From positions 1 through 64,000 of the forward strand of contig NW_026597555.1 in NCBI RefSeq assembly GCF_029784155.1: a stretch of 64,000 nt of DNA. Reading direction: 5' to 3'. The notes under the pieces are model-generated. The model worked only from the letters and a program-made list of their open reading frames with translations. It did no database searches and was not told the origin of the DNA. Within the stretch, counting starts at the first letter, position 1, and every line of letters begins with the position of its first letter. The stretch is from Uranotaenia lowii (taxonomy: Eukaryota > Arthropoda > Insecta > Diptera > Culicidae). Position numbers and translations under genes: made by a program. Shown one piece after another: positions 46,801-58,700 of the stretch.

Positions 46801-49800
46801 AAGCACCTCAATGCACTTTTTAAATCCCGACTTAGTAAATCCCGTTTTGAGCACTTTTGTGCCCTTTATGTGACTTAAGTTCAATATAACGTACGTATGA
46901 ATCACTTTTGCAGCTTTCAAGTTCATTAATGAATACCTATAGCTCATTCATGGGAATTGGGCAAAACAAGTCACATACAACGTACGAATTAATCACTTTT
47001 GCAACTTTCCAGTTCAATAATGAGTACATAAAGTTCACTAAAGGGAATTGGGCAGTTGATTCTCTTTGTCAGCCAATATGTAACTTTCAATGCCTTCTTT
47101 CAAGTAGATATGTGACTTTTGGTTGCTTGGGTTAAAATACGATTTTCTCTCAACGCCCACTTTTTTTTCGATTTTAATGCCGAATATGTACAGCGTAAAA
47201 TTTTAAATTAGAATCACTTATTATTCACTCGAAAAAAAATTGCGCCGTTCTGCAGATATTCAACTTTTTAGATGAAAAATTCGAACAATTTCACCGTTAC
47301 GCCCTATGAAGCTCGAGAAATTTCACCATTCCGTCTTATGAAAACGCACCCAAAAATGGTTTTACTTCGTCCTTCTAGTATCGGTTTCTTGTGTCATCTT
47401 CAATTATTCGTGACATTAGTTCAAGTACATTTTTGCTTTTAGAACTTAGCCATATTTTAGAATAAGATTCCCTTTGGAGTATTAGTAGAGCTTCTATTCG
47501 AGTTAGGAACGAGCACCTCGGAAAAGAAGAAAATGAATGATACCATATCTTATTCCATATGTTTAACAACAATTCTAAAGTGAATTTCTACGTCATTCGA
47601 ACGTGAGTTCTACCAAGCGTATAATCCGGTGGTACGGATAATTTGGAGGCTTGGACATTTAAAGAAGCTCGAAAAAAGAGGGTTCTACTGTAATTTGAAT
47701 AATTTGCGAATCATCGAAATTCTTATCAAATCTGGTATGCAAAAGAAAAAATTACTTAGTAACAAAACTGAACAAAATGACAATAATAACCAAAATTAAT
47801 AAATAATAAAAATTACAGAAATCACAACAGAAAAAGAAAAAATACAAAAATTACGGAAATGACAAAAAATTACAAAACAACAAAAATTTTGAAAAGTATA
47901 ATCAAATTTATAACAAAATGAACCAGTGGAGTTTTGCCTTGAACAATGGCCGCCATGACACTTTTCGCCAGAGAAACAAAACATGCCGTTTTTCAAAAAA
48001 ATATCACGAGCTTTTGCAAATATTTCGAGACATGTGATCATTTTAGTAGATTAAATACCTATCCTGAAGAGAAAAAACTTTTGACAGAAAATCATTCTGC
48101 TTACACAAGCAATTTTCTGTACGACAGGAGGAGTAAGCCATGACTTTTGGGCAACGCACGCGATTATGTTTTCGTCCATAATTTTTTTTAATTAAATTAC
48201 AATAAAACTAATTTTTTTAGAATTAAACAGTGGAAAATGATAGATTTAAGTGGTAGTTCCCGGAGTGATTCGTATTTTGTTTCGGCATGCTGAATCCTGG
48301 TTGGGGAACTTCTGAAGGAATTTTTAAGCCAGCTGGTCCAGACTAGAGGAAGAGGTTTCTAGTCGAAAACTTCCAAGACTTATTTGATGAGATCCAACCT
48401 TTTCCATTATATTAAACGATATTATTGTATTATTTTCCTAATACACAATGTCATTAGATTAGTGAAGTTATTTTCAAATTATGCTGTAGGTATATAAGTA
48501 ATCCATATGAAGCGTTTGGTAGGGAACTCCACGCTTTATTCCTCCCCTTGCTCCAGAATCTTTTGCGGTATTTACCACATGGTTGGCCTGGCCGTAGTTA
48601 TCTCTGCAATGCATGTTTTATGTAACAGAGATAACGTTGAATAGAAAAATGAAGGACGCAAGTCTTTTCATTTTCCAGGATGCTTACACGTTTTGGCTAT
48701 GTTGGTAAAAGAAGAAGAAGAAGAAGACAAGCAATTTTCTGTACGACAGTATATTTATTTGAGGATAATTATGAAAACTTGAGAGATTATTGAACTTGAT
48801 TTACTTGAACGTGAAATGTACTTTCTTTCGCGGATAAAAGACACGTCGTTAGTTTAAAGTATAAACTGTAACTGAGCTCAGCTCATAATTTTATTCTTAT
48901 TTATAAAGATCCAATATCTCACTTCGGTGATTATTATACCTAAATGTTCGGACTCATCGTTTTTGGTGTAAGTCATGAAGGTCGAACATGCAATACATAG
49001 CAGAACGCCTTGATTTAAACTTAAAAAAAAATCCAATTTTTGCGCAGCTTTTTATGTGCCGAGAAAAAAACTAGTGAATCGATTTTCTTCCAATTTTGTG
49101 CAATGATTCTTCATTCATACCTGCACATTCGGTGAGAAAATGGTGTTGATCCAAAGTGCCCAGGTCAAATTCGAGCTGTGCAAAGTTTCGGTTCACCTGT
49201 GCTACCATGGGAAGGAAAGGGTTAACACGGCATTGGAAGAAAACATTTCCAGGCCTTTTCGATGAAAAACGCTAAGAAGTTTTTGTAAATAGAAGTGTGA
49301 CACACACTGATGTTAAGAGATGACTGCCTCAGCAACCAAAATAGCGTATTGTGAAACAGGTTTGAGGCATAAGATTTGACGCATAAGACTTGAGACCTGA
49401 GCCACGAGAGATGAGAAATTTGAGGAAACTTCGCATTTCTTTTCATCTAAGACTTAAATACGATTTCTTGAGTTTTTCGTATCTAGGATGTAATATTAGA
49501 CTGAGTCGATTTGGGGTCATTTTTGAATTTCTCAAATCCTGGGTTCTTCAAAGCATCGTTTTGGTTCAAAACTCATCCATGATTTTTTGCAGTATTTTTA
49601 AAGAACGTTTACATGAGTAAATTTTAACATTAATGTTTGTATGGGAAAATTGAATATTTTGTACTAAAAAATCAATATCATTTTTGTTTCATCTGTGGAA
49701 CCGAGTTTGCTGATGGTTTTTAGTGTCAATTTATAAATACTCCAAAGAAAATTATTTGCTGAACAATTTTGTCTTGAATATAGATACGCAGACGTATAGA

Positions 49801-51118
49801 CGGTGATACTGACTTATCATTGTTTCAGAATTTTGAAACAAGGTTTTGAAGTAAACTGGAATAACAGATTCATGGTTGATCCAAAAAAGTATCTTACCAA
49901 CAATCCTTTGTTCATCCCTCATATACTACTAGGACGTGGCCGGCGCTGTTATTGATCATTTTGTAAAGGGAAAGCTTAGCTTAGCTAAGCTGAAGGAATT
50001 AGTATGTCGTGTAAAATGCTTCCGAAAGGGGTATTTGAATGCGATCTTTGAATATCTGTTAGCTTAACTCTGTTACAGGATTTTCGCCCTAAAATTCAGA
50101 AGAAGTACACAGAGCAGATGATTATTGAATCATCATGTCTTTCGAACTAAACTTCAAAAACAAGACGAGCAAACCCGAACCCATAATGAAAATGATTTTT
50201 GCGTTAGATCATTGACGTGCAGAGTAGAAAGAGGTTTGCAAATGCTGAAGTACAAAATCGTGAGACTCGCTTCCCTACGTTCGGAAGGAGTTAAAGCCTG
50301 AAATATGATTCGAAGTATATTAGCAGTTTCAGATAAATTGTCTGAAGTACTCGAGATCAAATAACGGTCATATGAAAATATTCAGATGTTATTTGAAACT
50401 ACCGTCTAACAAGAACTATGATGAAAAAATAGCCCAGTTATAAAATAACACGTCACAAAGCACGTCTTCAATGATCCTTTTATCTTGTTTTACTTGAGAT
50501 TGGAAGCCTCAGTTTATTCATCGGTTGAATCTATATTATCCCTCCTTGTTGAAGTATCTACATTTATGTGATTCTCATGTTTTGGAACTACACTTCACAG
50601 AAAAAGTACAAAAAGAATTTACTGAGGCTAGTTTGCCAAATCACTCCAATTCGTTCAATATCGCAAAACCATTCGAGCATTCAAAAAACACTGCCTACTT
50701 GCACTTGACCTTCCCAAATGACAGTGAACCGGAATGTCTCAATTAGCAATACAACTGCCAAACATTTGCATGTCGAGAGCACGCGTGCGACCTGTACTGA
50801 TAATCTTCCCCAACATTTCTCCCGCCTAGAGAAGTTCAAGGTCGTCCAGTGTAGGCTGTAGGCTGTTGGAAGATCCCAGCAATTCACCGCTCAGCCCAAA
50901 ATATGGCCCAATCCAATTGAACCGGTTCTGCTCAAGCTGGTTCTCGAGCAGCGGGTAGCAAGTATTTATTCGGGCGAATGGAAAATAACTGCACTATTTG
51001 TGGGGGTAGCCAAATTTCTTCGGTAGGTTAATAACCCATTACACTTACGTTGCTGAGCTGAGATTTGTGCCAACAGTAGCACTCCGATCACACCTCGAAC
51101 ACCCCACCGTAGGATCAT
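43850..51118 (-). CDS. CLIP gene 7: CLIPB-like serine protease with 6 kb first intron, 391 aa
   Basis: Exons are 51118-51049 (signal peptide), 45079-44563, 44500-44211 and 44148-43850, with phases 1, 2, 1. The signal exon is remote but has a good hydrophobic leader and a perfect CAAC|GTAAGT donor, and its phase matches the clip exon. The clip domain has six Cys (CTTPTRRRGIC to PYVCC). The linker is Gly-rich (six Gly) and Ser/Thr/Pro-rich. Activation is at GMR|IYGG. TAAHC, NDIAL and GDSGGPL form the triad, with KDSCHGDSG before Ser. NRCGLEDWPGVYTRV mirrors CLIP gene 6, pointing to a tandem duplicate pair. The first intron holds a 9-bp repeat, a dispersed repeat copy and a tRNA-like fragment. 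The assignment of the distant signal exon is the least certain part. Confidence 0.88.
46682..46755 (-). repeat. tRNA-derived SINE-like fragment
   Basis: The minus strand shows a box A (TGGTCTAGTGG), a TTTTCATCA anticodon-like loop flanked by TTCG/CGAA, and a box B (GGTTCGATCC). This recalls tRNA-Glu, but the acceptor arms do not pair and the loop is too long for a functional tRNA. A run of eight T follows soon after. It is best read as a SINE head or tRNA pseudogene. Confidence 0.5.
47770..47895. repeat. 9-bp tandem repeat, degenerate
   Basis: Decayed AAAAATTAC / AAAATGAC units at about 9-base spacing. This is the fourth member of the family seen at 12.6, 22.9 and 34.6 kb. Confidence 0.55.
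49525..49790 (+). repeat. Dispersed repeat, copy B
   Basis: Collinear with 815-1010 in the same orientation (TGGAAC.GAG..TGCTGATGG and TTGCTGAACAA landmarks). It carries an insertion of about 60 bases relative to copy A. Confidence 0.55.
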
Positions 51119-53447
51119 CGCTGCTGTCTTATCAGTTGCACAACTATTATTGTAGTATAAGAACTATTTTCGAGTTTAAACGCTACTAACAGCCGCGGAG
51201 TAAACCAACTTACTCGAACGATCAACTAAGATCAACTAAGAGTCTGACTGGGGTGAGAGTTGATCAACGGCTTGCTACCTCGATCGGTGATCCGGTTTTT
51301 TGTTATTTGCGCTTTTCCAAGCCTCCTGTTGTAAGTAACGGCGCAGCAAAATTGAGTGAGAGAGGTTTGTCGTCGTGTCGCGTGTTTGCTGTTGAGCTTG
51401 AGATGCTGGGAACAGGTTCTTTCTCAAGCACGGAGCAATATTGGCTGTGCGTGCAGTGTCTGACGAGCGTTGAAAAGTTCGGGTAGAACTTGTCTGAAGA
51501 TGCATCATCATCATCTTCCTCGATCATCAGCAGAAGGTGCATTGTGATTGTGGTTATTGCGGTGGGGTTTTTTTCCTGGCTGGTAGTAATCGTTTGTTTG
51601 GGTTGGGTATTATTGGCACGGACAACACAAAACAAGTGATAATTTGTTAAGAAAACTTCTATCGCTTTGTGAGTAAGATTGCTGTCTGCTGAAAAAGTTT
51701 TTTTTTCTACCACTTTTAGGAGGAATGTATGTAAATATTTGGGAAGCTTCGGAGGCAGTTCCGATCAATGAATCAAAAGCCAAATATGGCACTTAGTGTT
51801 CGGTACTCTTCAACGGTTATTTCGTAGCTTTGGAGCTTTTTATTATGATTGAATTTGTATCGCGAAACAGATTGTTTATAAATAACGGAAAGGCAAGCAG
51901 ACATCACGAACACACACATATAGGATCTCAGTAAAACTTCATGTTTCTTTGAAGAGATCTAAGTTCTACTTAAAACTAAAGCGTACATCTTTCAAGGATA
52001 TAATGGCTAGCATCTTACTAATGCTAACACCACCAGCCCACAGATCGAGTACTATGTATGCCGTGACCGAGACTCGATCTCATGACCTCTGCCTTAGCAG
52101 ATTTAAACACTATTCTCTAGGCCACGGTTGGCGGCACAGAATCATTCATCTCTCTTCTTATTTATCGGAGCTGGAAAAATTTTCATCCACACCTTATAAT
52201 TTATCGGAACCAGAACAGTATCAAAATTATCAAGTAACAGCAACTCCATGTAATTCATAAGGACGGAAGATTTTCTAAATTCTCCCAACTATTCGATCTT
52301 AATTCCCGGAGCCGGAACAATCTATAGCAAAAATGAGTCCAGCTCTTCATGCTTATGTGTACTCCTAAAGCAACTCCGTCTTGTTTACCGGAGCGAGCAC
52401 AATTTCAAAACATCCCACTTGTCACTCCGCCTAGTTCAATTAAGCCGAATCCTTTCAAAACATTTTTCAACAAAACATAATCTTTAAAATCTGTCGTCAT
52501 CTAACGAAGGTATGCTATTTCTTTCCTCTATCAAATGGTTGATTTTCTACCAACTTAAGAATTATTTTTGTAAATAAATTTTTAACACTTTTCAGATACG
52601 ACTCCTTAATTTTTCTTCCACTCCTAGTCCCGATTCCAACCCGAAACCCCTGAAGCCCTAGTTAATCATCAGCATTGTTTTGAAATGTGTACAAAAAAAC
52701 CTTGCGGAAATTAACCTTCTCATAGCCAGTAGATTAGAGCCTAAACAGTGCGACACCAGGCTATGAAAAGCGGTTTTTCCGGCAGGAAAAAAAGGCAGCC
52801 GTAAATTAACCAGGATCCTCGGAAACCCTTTCACTACTGGAAAACTTTTTTTTCTTTAATTCATTCGAAATCATAAATCTTTTGCTCCCAACTGGATTCA
52901 CAACTGTGCTCGGCACAACTGCTGCTGGTTTTAGTCGAGATAGAAAAAAAAAATCTCAACTTTTTTCATTGTTTTTTTTTCTTCCAAACAATCTCCAAAC
53001 AAGAAAATTCGTTATCAATTTGCCCGACAATGCAGTCGTCGTTGGAAAAATTTGTTTACCGCATGTCGCCACTGAATGTATTATGTTTCGCGCTAAATGA
53101 AGCAGTAGAACAGTGGAAGATGTTTATCCTTTTTGCCGAAAGCGAAAAGTAGGCGGCAATTTCCGTAGCTATCCGGTTGAATGCGCGGTAATTTATGGCT
53201 TGCTTCGACGCCAGGCGTCCTGATTATGAATCTTTTTTTTCTTGTTCGATTCAAATGAACGAAAAAAAAAGCAATTTAGATAATTAAGATCTATTTTCTG
53301 CTGAGAAGCTGAAAATTGAGATTAATGGCAGATTGTGGTTCAGTTGAAAAATAATTAAAAATTAATAAATAATGTTTTTTTAACAGAAAGCACTCACAAT
53401 TTTTTTTTAATATGAATTTTTTTTAAAATAAATCTAGAAAAAAATAC
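51119..53447. other. Upstream region of CLIP gene 7 and intergenic DNA
   Basis: 51119-51720 is less A+T-rich and contains a minus-strand frame (51303-51713) with an acidic run but no known motif; it may be promoter, 5' UTR or chance. The rest shows nothing recognisable except the tRNA-like fragment near 52.1 kb. Confidence 0.4.
52066..52138 (-). repeat. tRNA-derived SINE-like fragment
   Basis: The minus strand carries a box-A-like TGGCCTAGAGA, an imperfect anticodon-arm hairpin and a box-B-like GATCGAGTCTC, in tRNA spacing. Box A is imperfect. It is probably a SINE remnant rather than a gene. Confidence 0.4.
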
Positions 53448-53643
53448 CTTTGATTTTGGGACTAGAATTCCATCGTTGCGGTTCCACGGCCCAAACATTT
53501 GACCACCTGTCGAAGCTTTTGATTCGGTCGATGTAAATGACCGGGTGGTTTTGGTCGGGAAATCGGAAACTCTGACCAAGCTGGCTAAAACTTATGGCAA
53601 TAGAAAGCAGCAGAACGAGTGTAGGCTGCCTCAAGCTCGCCAT
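53448..53643 (-). CDS. Orphan first exon of a secreted protein
   Basis: The minus-strand ATG at 53643 opens a frame with a classic signal peptide: basic MASLRQP, then hydrophobic VLLLSIAISFS, with probable cleavage near QSFRF. About 40 mature residues follow, including HPVIYIDRIKSFDRW and VWAVEPQRWN. It ends at a plausible donor (ATCAAAG|GTATTT, phase 1). I recognise no family and cannot find a matching downstream exon before 51.2 kb. It could be the 5' exon of a gene whose other exons are far away, or a relic. No clip Cys pattern is present. Confidence 0.5.
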
Positions 53644-54255
53644 TTATCGTCACCTAACTTACTTTTATCACTTAAGTTTCGTTTCACAACGCGATCGGGC
53701 AACGCCAACGAGTGTTTGTTCCGTACAAGATTCGAGCGAGGACTGACTGGATCGAGCCAGCCGGACATTGAAGCCGGCAACATGTGCGACAGACAAGAGG
53801 ATGAACACTAAGGAATTCGCAAAAACCTAACTACCTAATGATCGTTTGGCCCGCCAGTCGGTACCTGTTGATCAGCCAGACCTCATGAATAAGCTTCTAG
53901 TTTGCCGGTTGGGTGACGAAAGCTAGGCGACGATTTTTCAGAACCTCAGTAGGCCAATCAATTATTATCGTTAGTTTTGGGTAGGGCGAGAATTCTCTCG
54001 AATGACGTTCAAGTAGTTGAGGGGATTTTCTAGACGATCAAAGTAGCTTATGAGTTATTGCTTCGATTTAAGAAAAGTTTATCTATTTTATTTATCAATG
54101 ACGTACGTTCAAGGCAGAGTGAACAACTGAAGCGTGACTTTTCAATGGTGAAAAATTTTAACTCTGAGAGCAAAGAGTTAAAGAAAGTGCAGTTTTAAAA
54201 ATTTAATCTAAATACGCGCGTGTCATTGTGTCAATGTTTCAAACACTTGTAAATA
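53644..54255. other. Intergenic, no recognised gene
   Basis: Short stretch between the orphan exon and the ITmD37E element. A probable promoter area for the orphan exon is all I can suggest. Confidence 0.35.
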
Positions 54256-55439
54256 AAGGGTGATACGGTGAAAATTTGGCCAAGGGAAAACGCGTGTAAA
54301 TCGGTGAAATCGTTTATTTAAAAAATAAAATTAAATTTCTTTTTCAAGTTTAATTAGTATAAAATTCAGGAAATATATTAAGTTAGGCTTCCGCTTTTCC
54401 AAATCCGAGTTGCCGGGCCTTACGTTTAACCCCTGCCATCAGATTTAGTACAGCCACCTTGTCCACCTTCTTCGCCGCAGAAAGCCAGTTTGCCTTGAAC
54501 TGCTGCTGGCCCTTAGCAGTTTTTTTGGTCTTCTTTAGGTTCCGCTTGACAATAGTCCAGTATTTCTCAATTGGGCGAAGCTCTGGCGTGTTGGGAGGGT
54601 TCTTGTCCTTGGGAACCATCTGCACGTTGTTGGCGGCGTACCACTCCATGGCTTTTTTACCGTAATGGCAAGATGCCAAATCCGGCCAAAACAGTACGGA
54701 ACAACCGTGTTTCTTTAGGAAAGCCAGCAGACGTTTATCCAAACACTCTTTCACGTAAATTTCTTGGTTGACAGTCCCGGAAGCTATGAAAATGCGGCTT
54801 TTCAAGCCACAGGTACAGATGGCTTGCCAAACCAGATATTTCTTCGCGAACTTTGACAGTTTCATGTGCTTGAAAATATCTGCTACCTTTCCTCTTCCTT
54901 TTGCCTTATAAAACTCCTGTCACGGAAGCTGCTTGTAGTCGGCTTTGACGTAGGTTTCATCGTCCATTACCACGCAGTCAAACTTCGACAGCATCGTCGT
55001 GTACAGCCTCCGGGATCGCGCTTTGGCCGTCGTCGGAGTCACTACCTTCTTGTAAGTCGATAGTCCGGCTCGTTTTTTGGCTCGATGCATGGTTGTAGAC
55101 GATACGCCCAGCTTATTTGTGGCATCTCGGAGAGAGAGGCTAGGGTTTCGCTTGAAACTACCGGCAACACTCTTTGTCGTCACAGCGGCTTCCGGTTTTC
55201 GATTTCCCCCCGATCCAGACTTCCTGGCTGTCGACAAACTTTCCCCAAAATTTTTATACGCTGCTCTTCTTCCTTGGACGGCATTTTGACAACTGACGAG
55301 TGAATTCCAGAATCAAAACAGGAGCAACATTCTACACACACACACACCTTCAAAATGAGGGGGGTTCAGGTTTTTTAAATGCAAAATTGAAAGAAATACG
55401 TCAAGTTAATATTGACCAGACTTTGACCGTATCACCCTT
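54256..55439 (-). mobile_element. ITmD37E (mariner superfamily) transposon, 1,184 bp
   Basis: The ends are inverted repeats: 54256 onward and the reverse complement from 55439 share AAGGGTGATACGGT and stay similar for about 28 bases. TA flanks both sides (54254-54255 and 55440-55441), as expected for the IS630-Tc1-mariner superfamily. The element encodes one transposase on the minus strand and is otherwise nearly full-length. Similar ITmD37E elements are known from mosquitoes. Confidence 0.92.
54383..55284 (-). pseudogene. ITmD37E transposase, inactivated
   Basis: The minus-strand frame includes an HTH-like region (SLSLRDATNKLGVSSTTMHR), the first catalytic Asp in CVVMDDETY, the second in FWPDLASCHYG and the Glu in RPIEKYW. 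Exactly 37 residues separate the second Asp and the Glu, so this is DD37E. Two lesions are seen. An in-frame TGA at 54920-54922 falls between the first and second catalytic blocks, where family members have a sense codon. Near the N-terminus the ATG at 55284 (MPSKEEEQR) is out of frame with the main body, implying a frameshift. The copy is probably inactive as protein but retains TIRs and could be mobilised in trans. Confidence 0.88.
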
Positions 55440-55441
55440 TA

Positions 55442-58080
55442 GTGCTAAACACTCAACGGTTTTATAAAAAAAAATGGTTTAAAATTTAAAAAAAAATTAA
55501 AAAAGAAGAACAATAAAAAGACTGTCGGAAGAAAAATGTAAAGAAAAGAAAAAAAAAGATTGAAGAAAAGAATACTTTGGAAAAAACTAAAAAAAATTAT
55601 TATTAGCAAAAAATCCAAAATGGAAAAACAATGATGTTCCACATACTTTAAAAATAAGGAACGAAAAAAAAAACAAAACTGAAAAAGTTAACAAACGGAA
55701 ATTCTTCTGCCACACTGTTCTGGACAACGAAGTCTTGTGGTTGTGATTGCTAAGTAACATTCCAGTACTGTAGCAAGTGGTAGCTTGAATGCATTTTATT
55801 CAAGCATTTTTGAAGCCAATTCAACGTTTTTTTTTTTTGTTTCGATTATAGTCGTTTTACCATCGTTATGGCATTCGCGACTTTATCAACGTTGCAGTTG
55901 GCGGATCGTTATTGAAAAACTATTCGGTACAACTGTGTTCGATGTTTACTCTTGGGCACGAACTCGCGGACATCGGCTCAGGAGACAACAGACTTGCCAA
56001 CTGAGAGTTTCAACGTATATGTTAAGCCAGTTATTTTAAAAGCTACATCAGACTTTAACCCCACAAACTTAAACTTGACATGGATTTTTTTTGTTAAAAT
56101 AACACTGAATAGAGAAACTGAAACTTTAAAACAATTTTAGCTATTATTCGAACAACTATTCCCTATTTCTAATCAAAATCTATGTACCTCAATTTCATTT
56201 AAAAAAAATCGAAAAAAATTAGCCACCTTACTGAAACAGTTTTGAAACAAAAAGTTTCTAAAAAAATACGTTTTCCAATTTTCAATTATGTTAACAGTAA
56301 TCGCATCAATAAAACTTCAGTAGTTATATAACTTTTCGTCAAGTCTTAATTTGAAATCGGGAAATAATCCTGGGTTTTCCCATTTGTTCATACTGTATGG
56401 CGACCCAAACGTTACGTAATCATAGTTTGGAAATTTTAATCCTAATCACAAGTTTTGATTAGAAATGCTAATTTAGTGAAGTTTAATTGTCCACACGTTT
56501 TGAGTAGACATCAAAGAACAACTTAAGATTCTACCTGAATGGAAACTCTGAAAGGTAGGCACCGATGATTCCCGATTTTACGCAGCCCGCATCTGTTTTG
56601 AGTCATACATGTGCTAATCAACCCAAGAAAAAAAAGTTGTTTGAATTATTAATGCAGCAGGCAACTGATCTTCGTTTGCGGGTTCTTCGAGTCAAAGCGT
56701 GTTAAAAATTGAATTTATTGACTTTGAAAACATTAAATCTTCACTTGGAGTATAGCAACCATTCTTATAATTTTAGCTTAGTCACTATGCTTACGAATTA
56801 ATGACCTGAAACAGAAGTTAACGTCGATCTGGCTACATGTGATTTTAAATAATATTCTTTTGGAAATATTTAATTCATTTTTCATGGATAATCGTTCACT
56901 CTTTGTAGAACTCAAAAGTTTACAAGCAAATTGCATTCCTTAAATAGTGAACTGTACGAAACATCTCTTTCCACCGATCAATCTTACTCGTCGAAGGCAC
57001 GCATCGAAGATTTTAATTAAAAGCTCAAAATTAATGAAAATATTTTCGGCATAAACAAACACCAATCAGCTAAAGTGTTTTCAATTAGCGACACAATCTT
57101 TCGCTTAACCGTTTGGCCAGCCAGAAAAAAAAACTCATTTCGTATGCCTATATGTATCGAAGGCGGCGGCGGCTCATCAACCCTCGTCTTCGTCGTTACG
57201 GAATGTTAAAATTTGCGCGCCCCTACTCACCCCTTACTCCCGAAAAACAAACGCCTACTCCAACTCCTACTTATACCCGATGAAAAATGTAATTCGCTGA
57301 AAATAAAATCGAAGCAATCCTTGCCGTCCCGTCCGTCCCGAATGTGGCTTTAATTGTGTGATTTATACACATGCTTGCTCGCTCATATGATTTCCATTTA
57401 ATCCCATATAGGAACCTTCCACATGCTTACATATGGGAAGGCTCTTGAAGTTTCTAATCACTCTTAGATTCGTTGCCGCCCTCACGAATTCACGAAAGAG
57501 GTACGCGTGAGTTAAAACCGTTACACTTGACAGTTCCGCAAACATAAATATGCTCCGGAAAAGTCCGGAAAGAGGTCTCATTTGACTCCACGGACCGACG
57601 AACGAGGCAGCGGCAGCAGAGATGAAAGAAGGAGATTAATCAGCATCCACTTAATGTAAAAAGTTGCTTCGTTTCTGCGATGCGATGGGACCGCTTCCTA
57701 TATGTCATTGCATGAACTCATATGTAGGCAAGGAGATGGGCAAGTTTTCCTCAACGGATAAGCTGGGAAGGGATTTGTGAGTGTCATCGGGATTACATGG
57801 CATTTCAATAAAAATGTTTCGCTTTCGGAACTTCAACTGGTTCAAGTTTCGGAATGTGTTGATTCGTTTATCGTGTAATGTCAATTGATCCCTATTCAAC
57901 GTTTTTGTATGAAAAATCATAGTTGGCTATGCAGCTGAATTATGCTTGAAAAAAGAAACTGCCTGCAAAAAATCTTCCGGTAGCTCACTCTAAGTAAATC
58001 AAGAAAGAAAAATTCTACTTATAAATAGTAATAGTAGGTATAAGTACGAACGAAAATTTGTTATCAATACATATACGATC
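55442..58080. other. Intergenic, no recognised gene
   Basis: A/T-rich, with poly-A/T stretches at 55450-55680. A less A+T-rich patch at about 57110-57360 contains a short GGC run but no recognisable coding sequence. Confidence 0.4.
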
Positions 58081-58084
58081 TATT

Positions 58085-58700
58085 TATGTATAAATGGATT
58101 TTTGTCTGTCTGTTCCCTATGGACTCGAAAACTACTGAACCGATTTCCGTGAAATTGGGCAGGTGGGGGTATTGGAGGCCGGGAAAGGTTTCTGTTATGG
58201 GTTGAGACCACTCCCTCTCACAGAAAGGGGGGGGGGGTCTCCCATAAAGAGACAAATGTTTGCATAGCTCGAGAACCGATCAAGCAAATAGTACCAAATT
58301 GGAATGCTATTAAGGTACGAGACATGTTTCAATGAATATTTGGCACCTATGCCTCCTTGCATTGGGAAGATATGAAGAAGGGAGGGTGGTTCCTATACAA
58401 CTTTTTGCATAATTTGATAATTTATCAAGCAAATAGAACCAAATTCGGCATAGGAGAGCATATGATACGAGAAATGGTTTTATGATTATTTGAAACCTCT
58501 CCATTCTTTCATTAGGGATAAAGGAAGAGAGTAGGGAGGCTCCCATACCAAATTTCACATGGAAAAGGATTAGAGCACGAGAAATGGTTCTACTAGAATT
58601 TGAGATACCATTCTTCTTCCAATACGTTTAAAGGAAGGGGGTGGGGCTCAACTTGAGAATTAATCAACAAATGGAATCGAATTTGGCAATGGAATTTATA
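58085..58700. repeat. Degenerate tandem repeat, unit about 120-150 bp
   Basis: It opens with a TTTGTCTGTCTGTTCCCTAT block followed by ACTACTGAACCGATTT, which I recall from interspersed repeats of mosquitoes and other insects. AT(C)AAGCAAATAG.ACCAAATT units then recur at about 58279, 58425 and (decayed) 58663, each followed by a GGAAG..GGG.GG.TCCCATA block and ACGAGAAATGGTT. A G10 tract lies at 58228-58237. It is not coding. Confidence 0.6.

Larger units (their letters stand above)
45080..51048. other. First intron of CLIP gene 7 (6 kb)
   Basis: No coding gene is recognised in it. It contains a tRNA-like fragment (46682-46755), a degenerate 9-bp repeat (47770-47890), a GAA-rich tail near 48705-48727 and dispersed repeat copy B (49525-49790). 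Otherwise it is A+T-rich. Confidence 0.5.

Noticed and set aside
51303..51713. 136-residue minus-strand frame upstream of CLIP gene 7
   Set aside because: The acidic run comes from a GAT/CAT trinucleotide patch, and position suits 5' UTR or promoter; no splice link was found.
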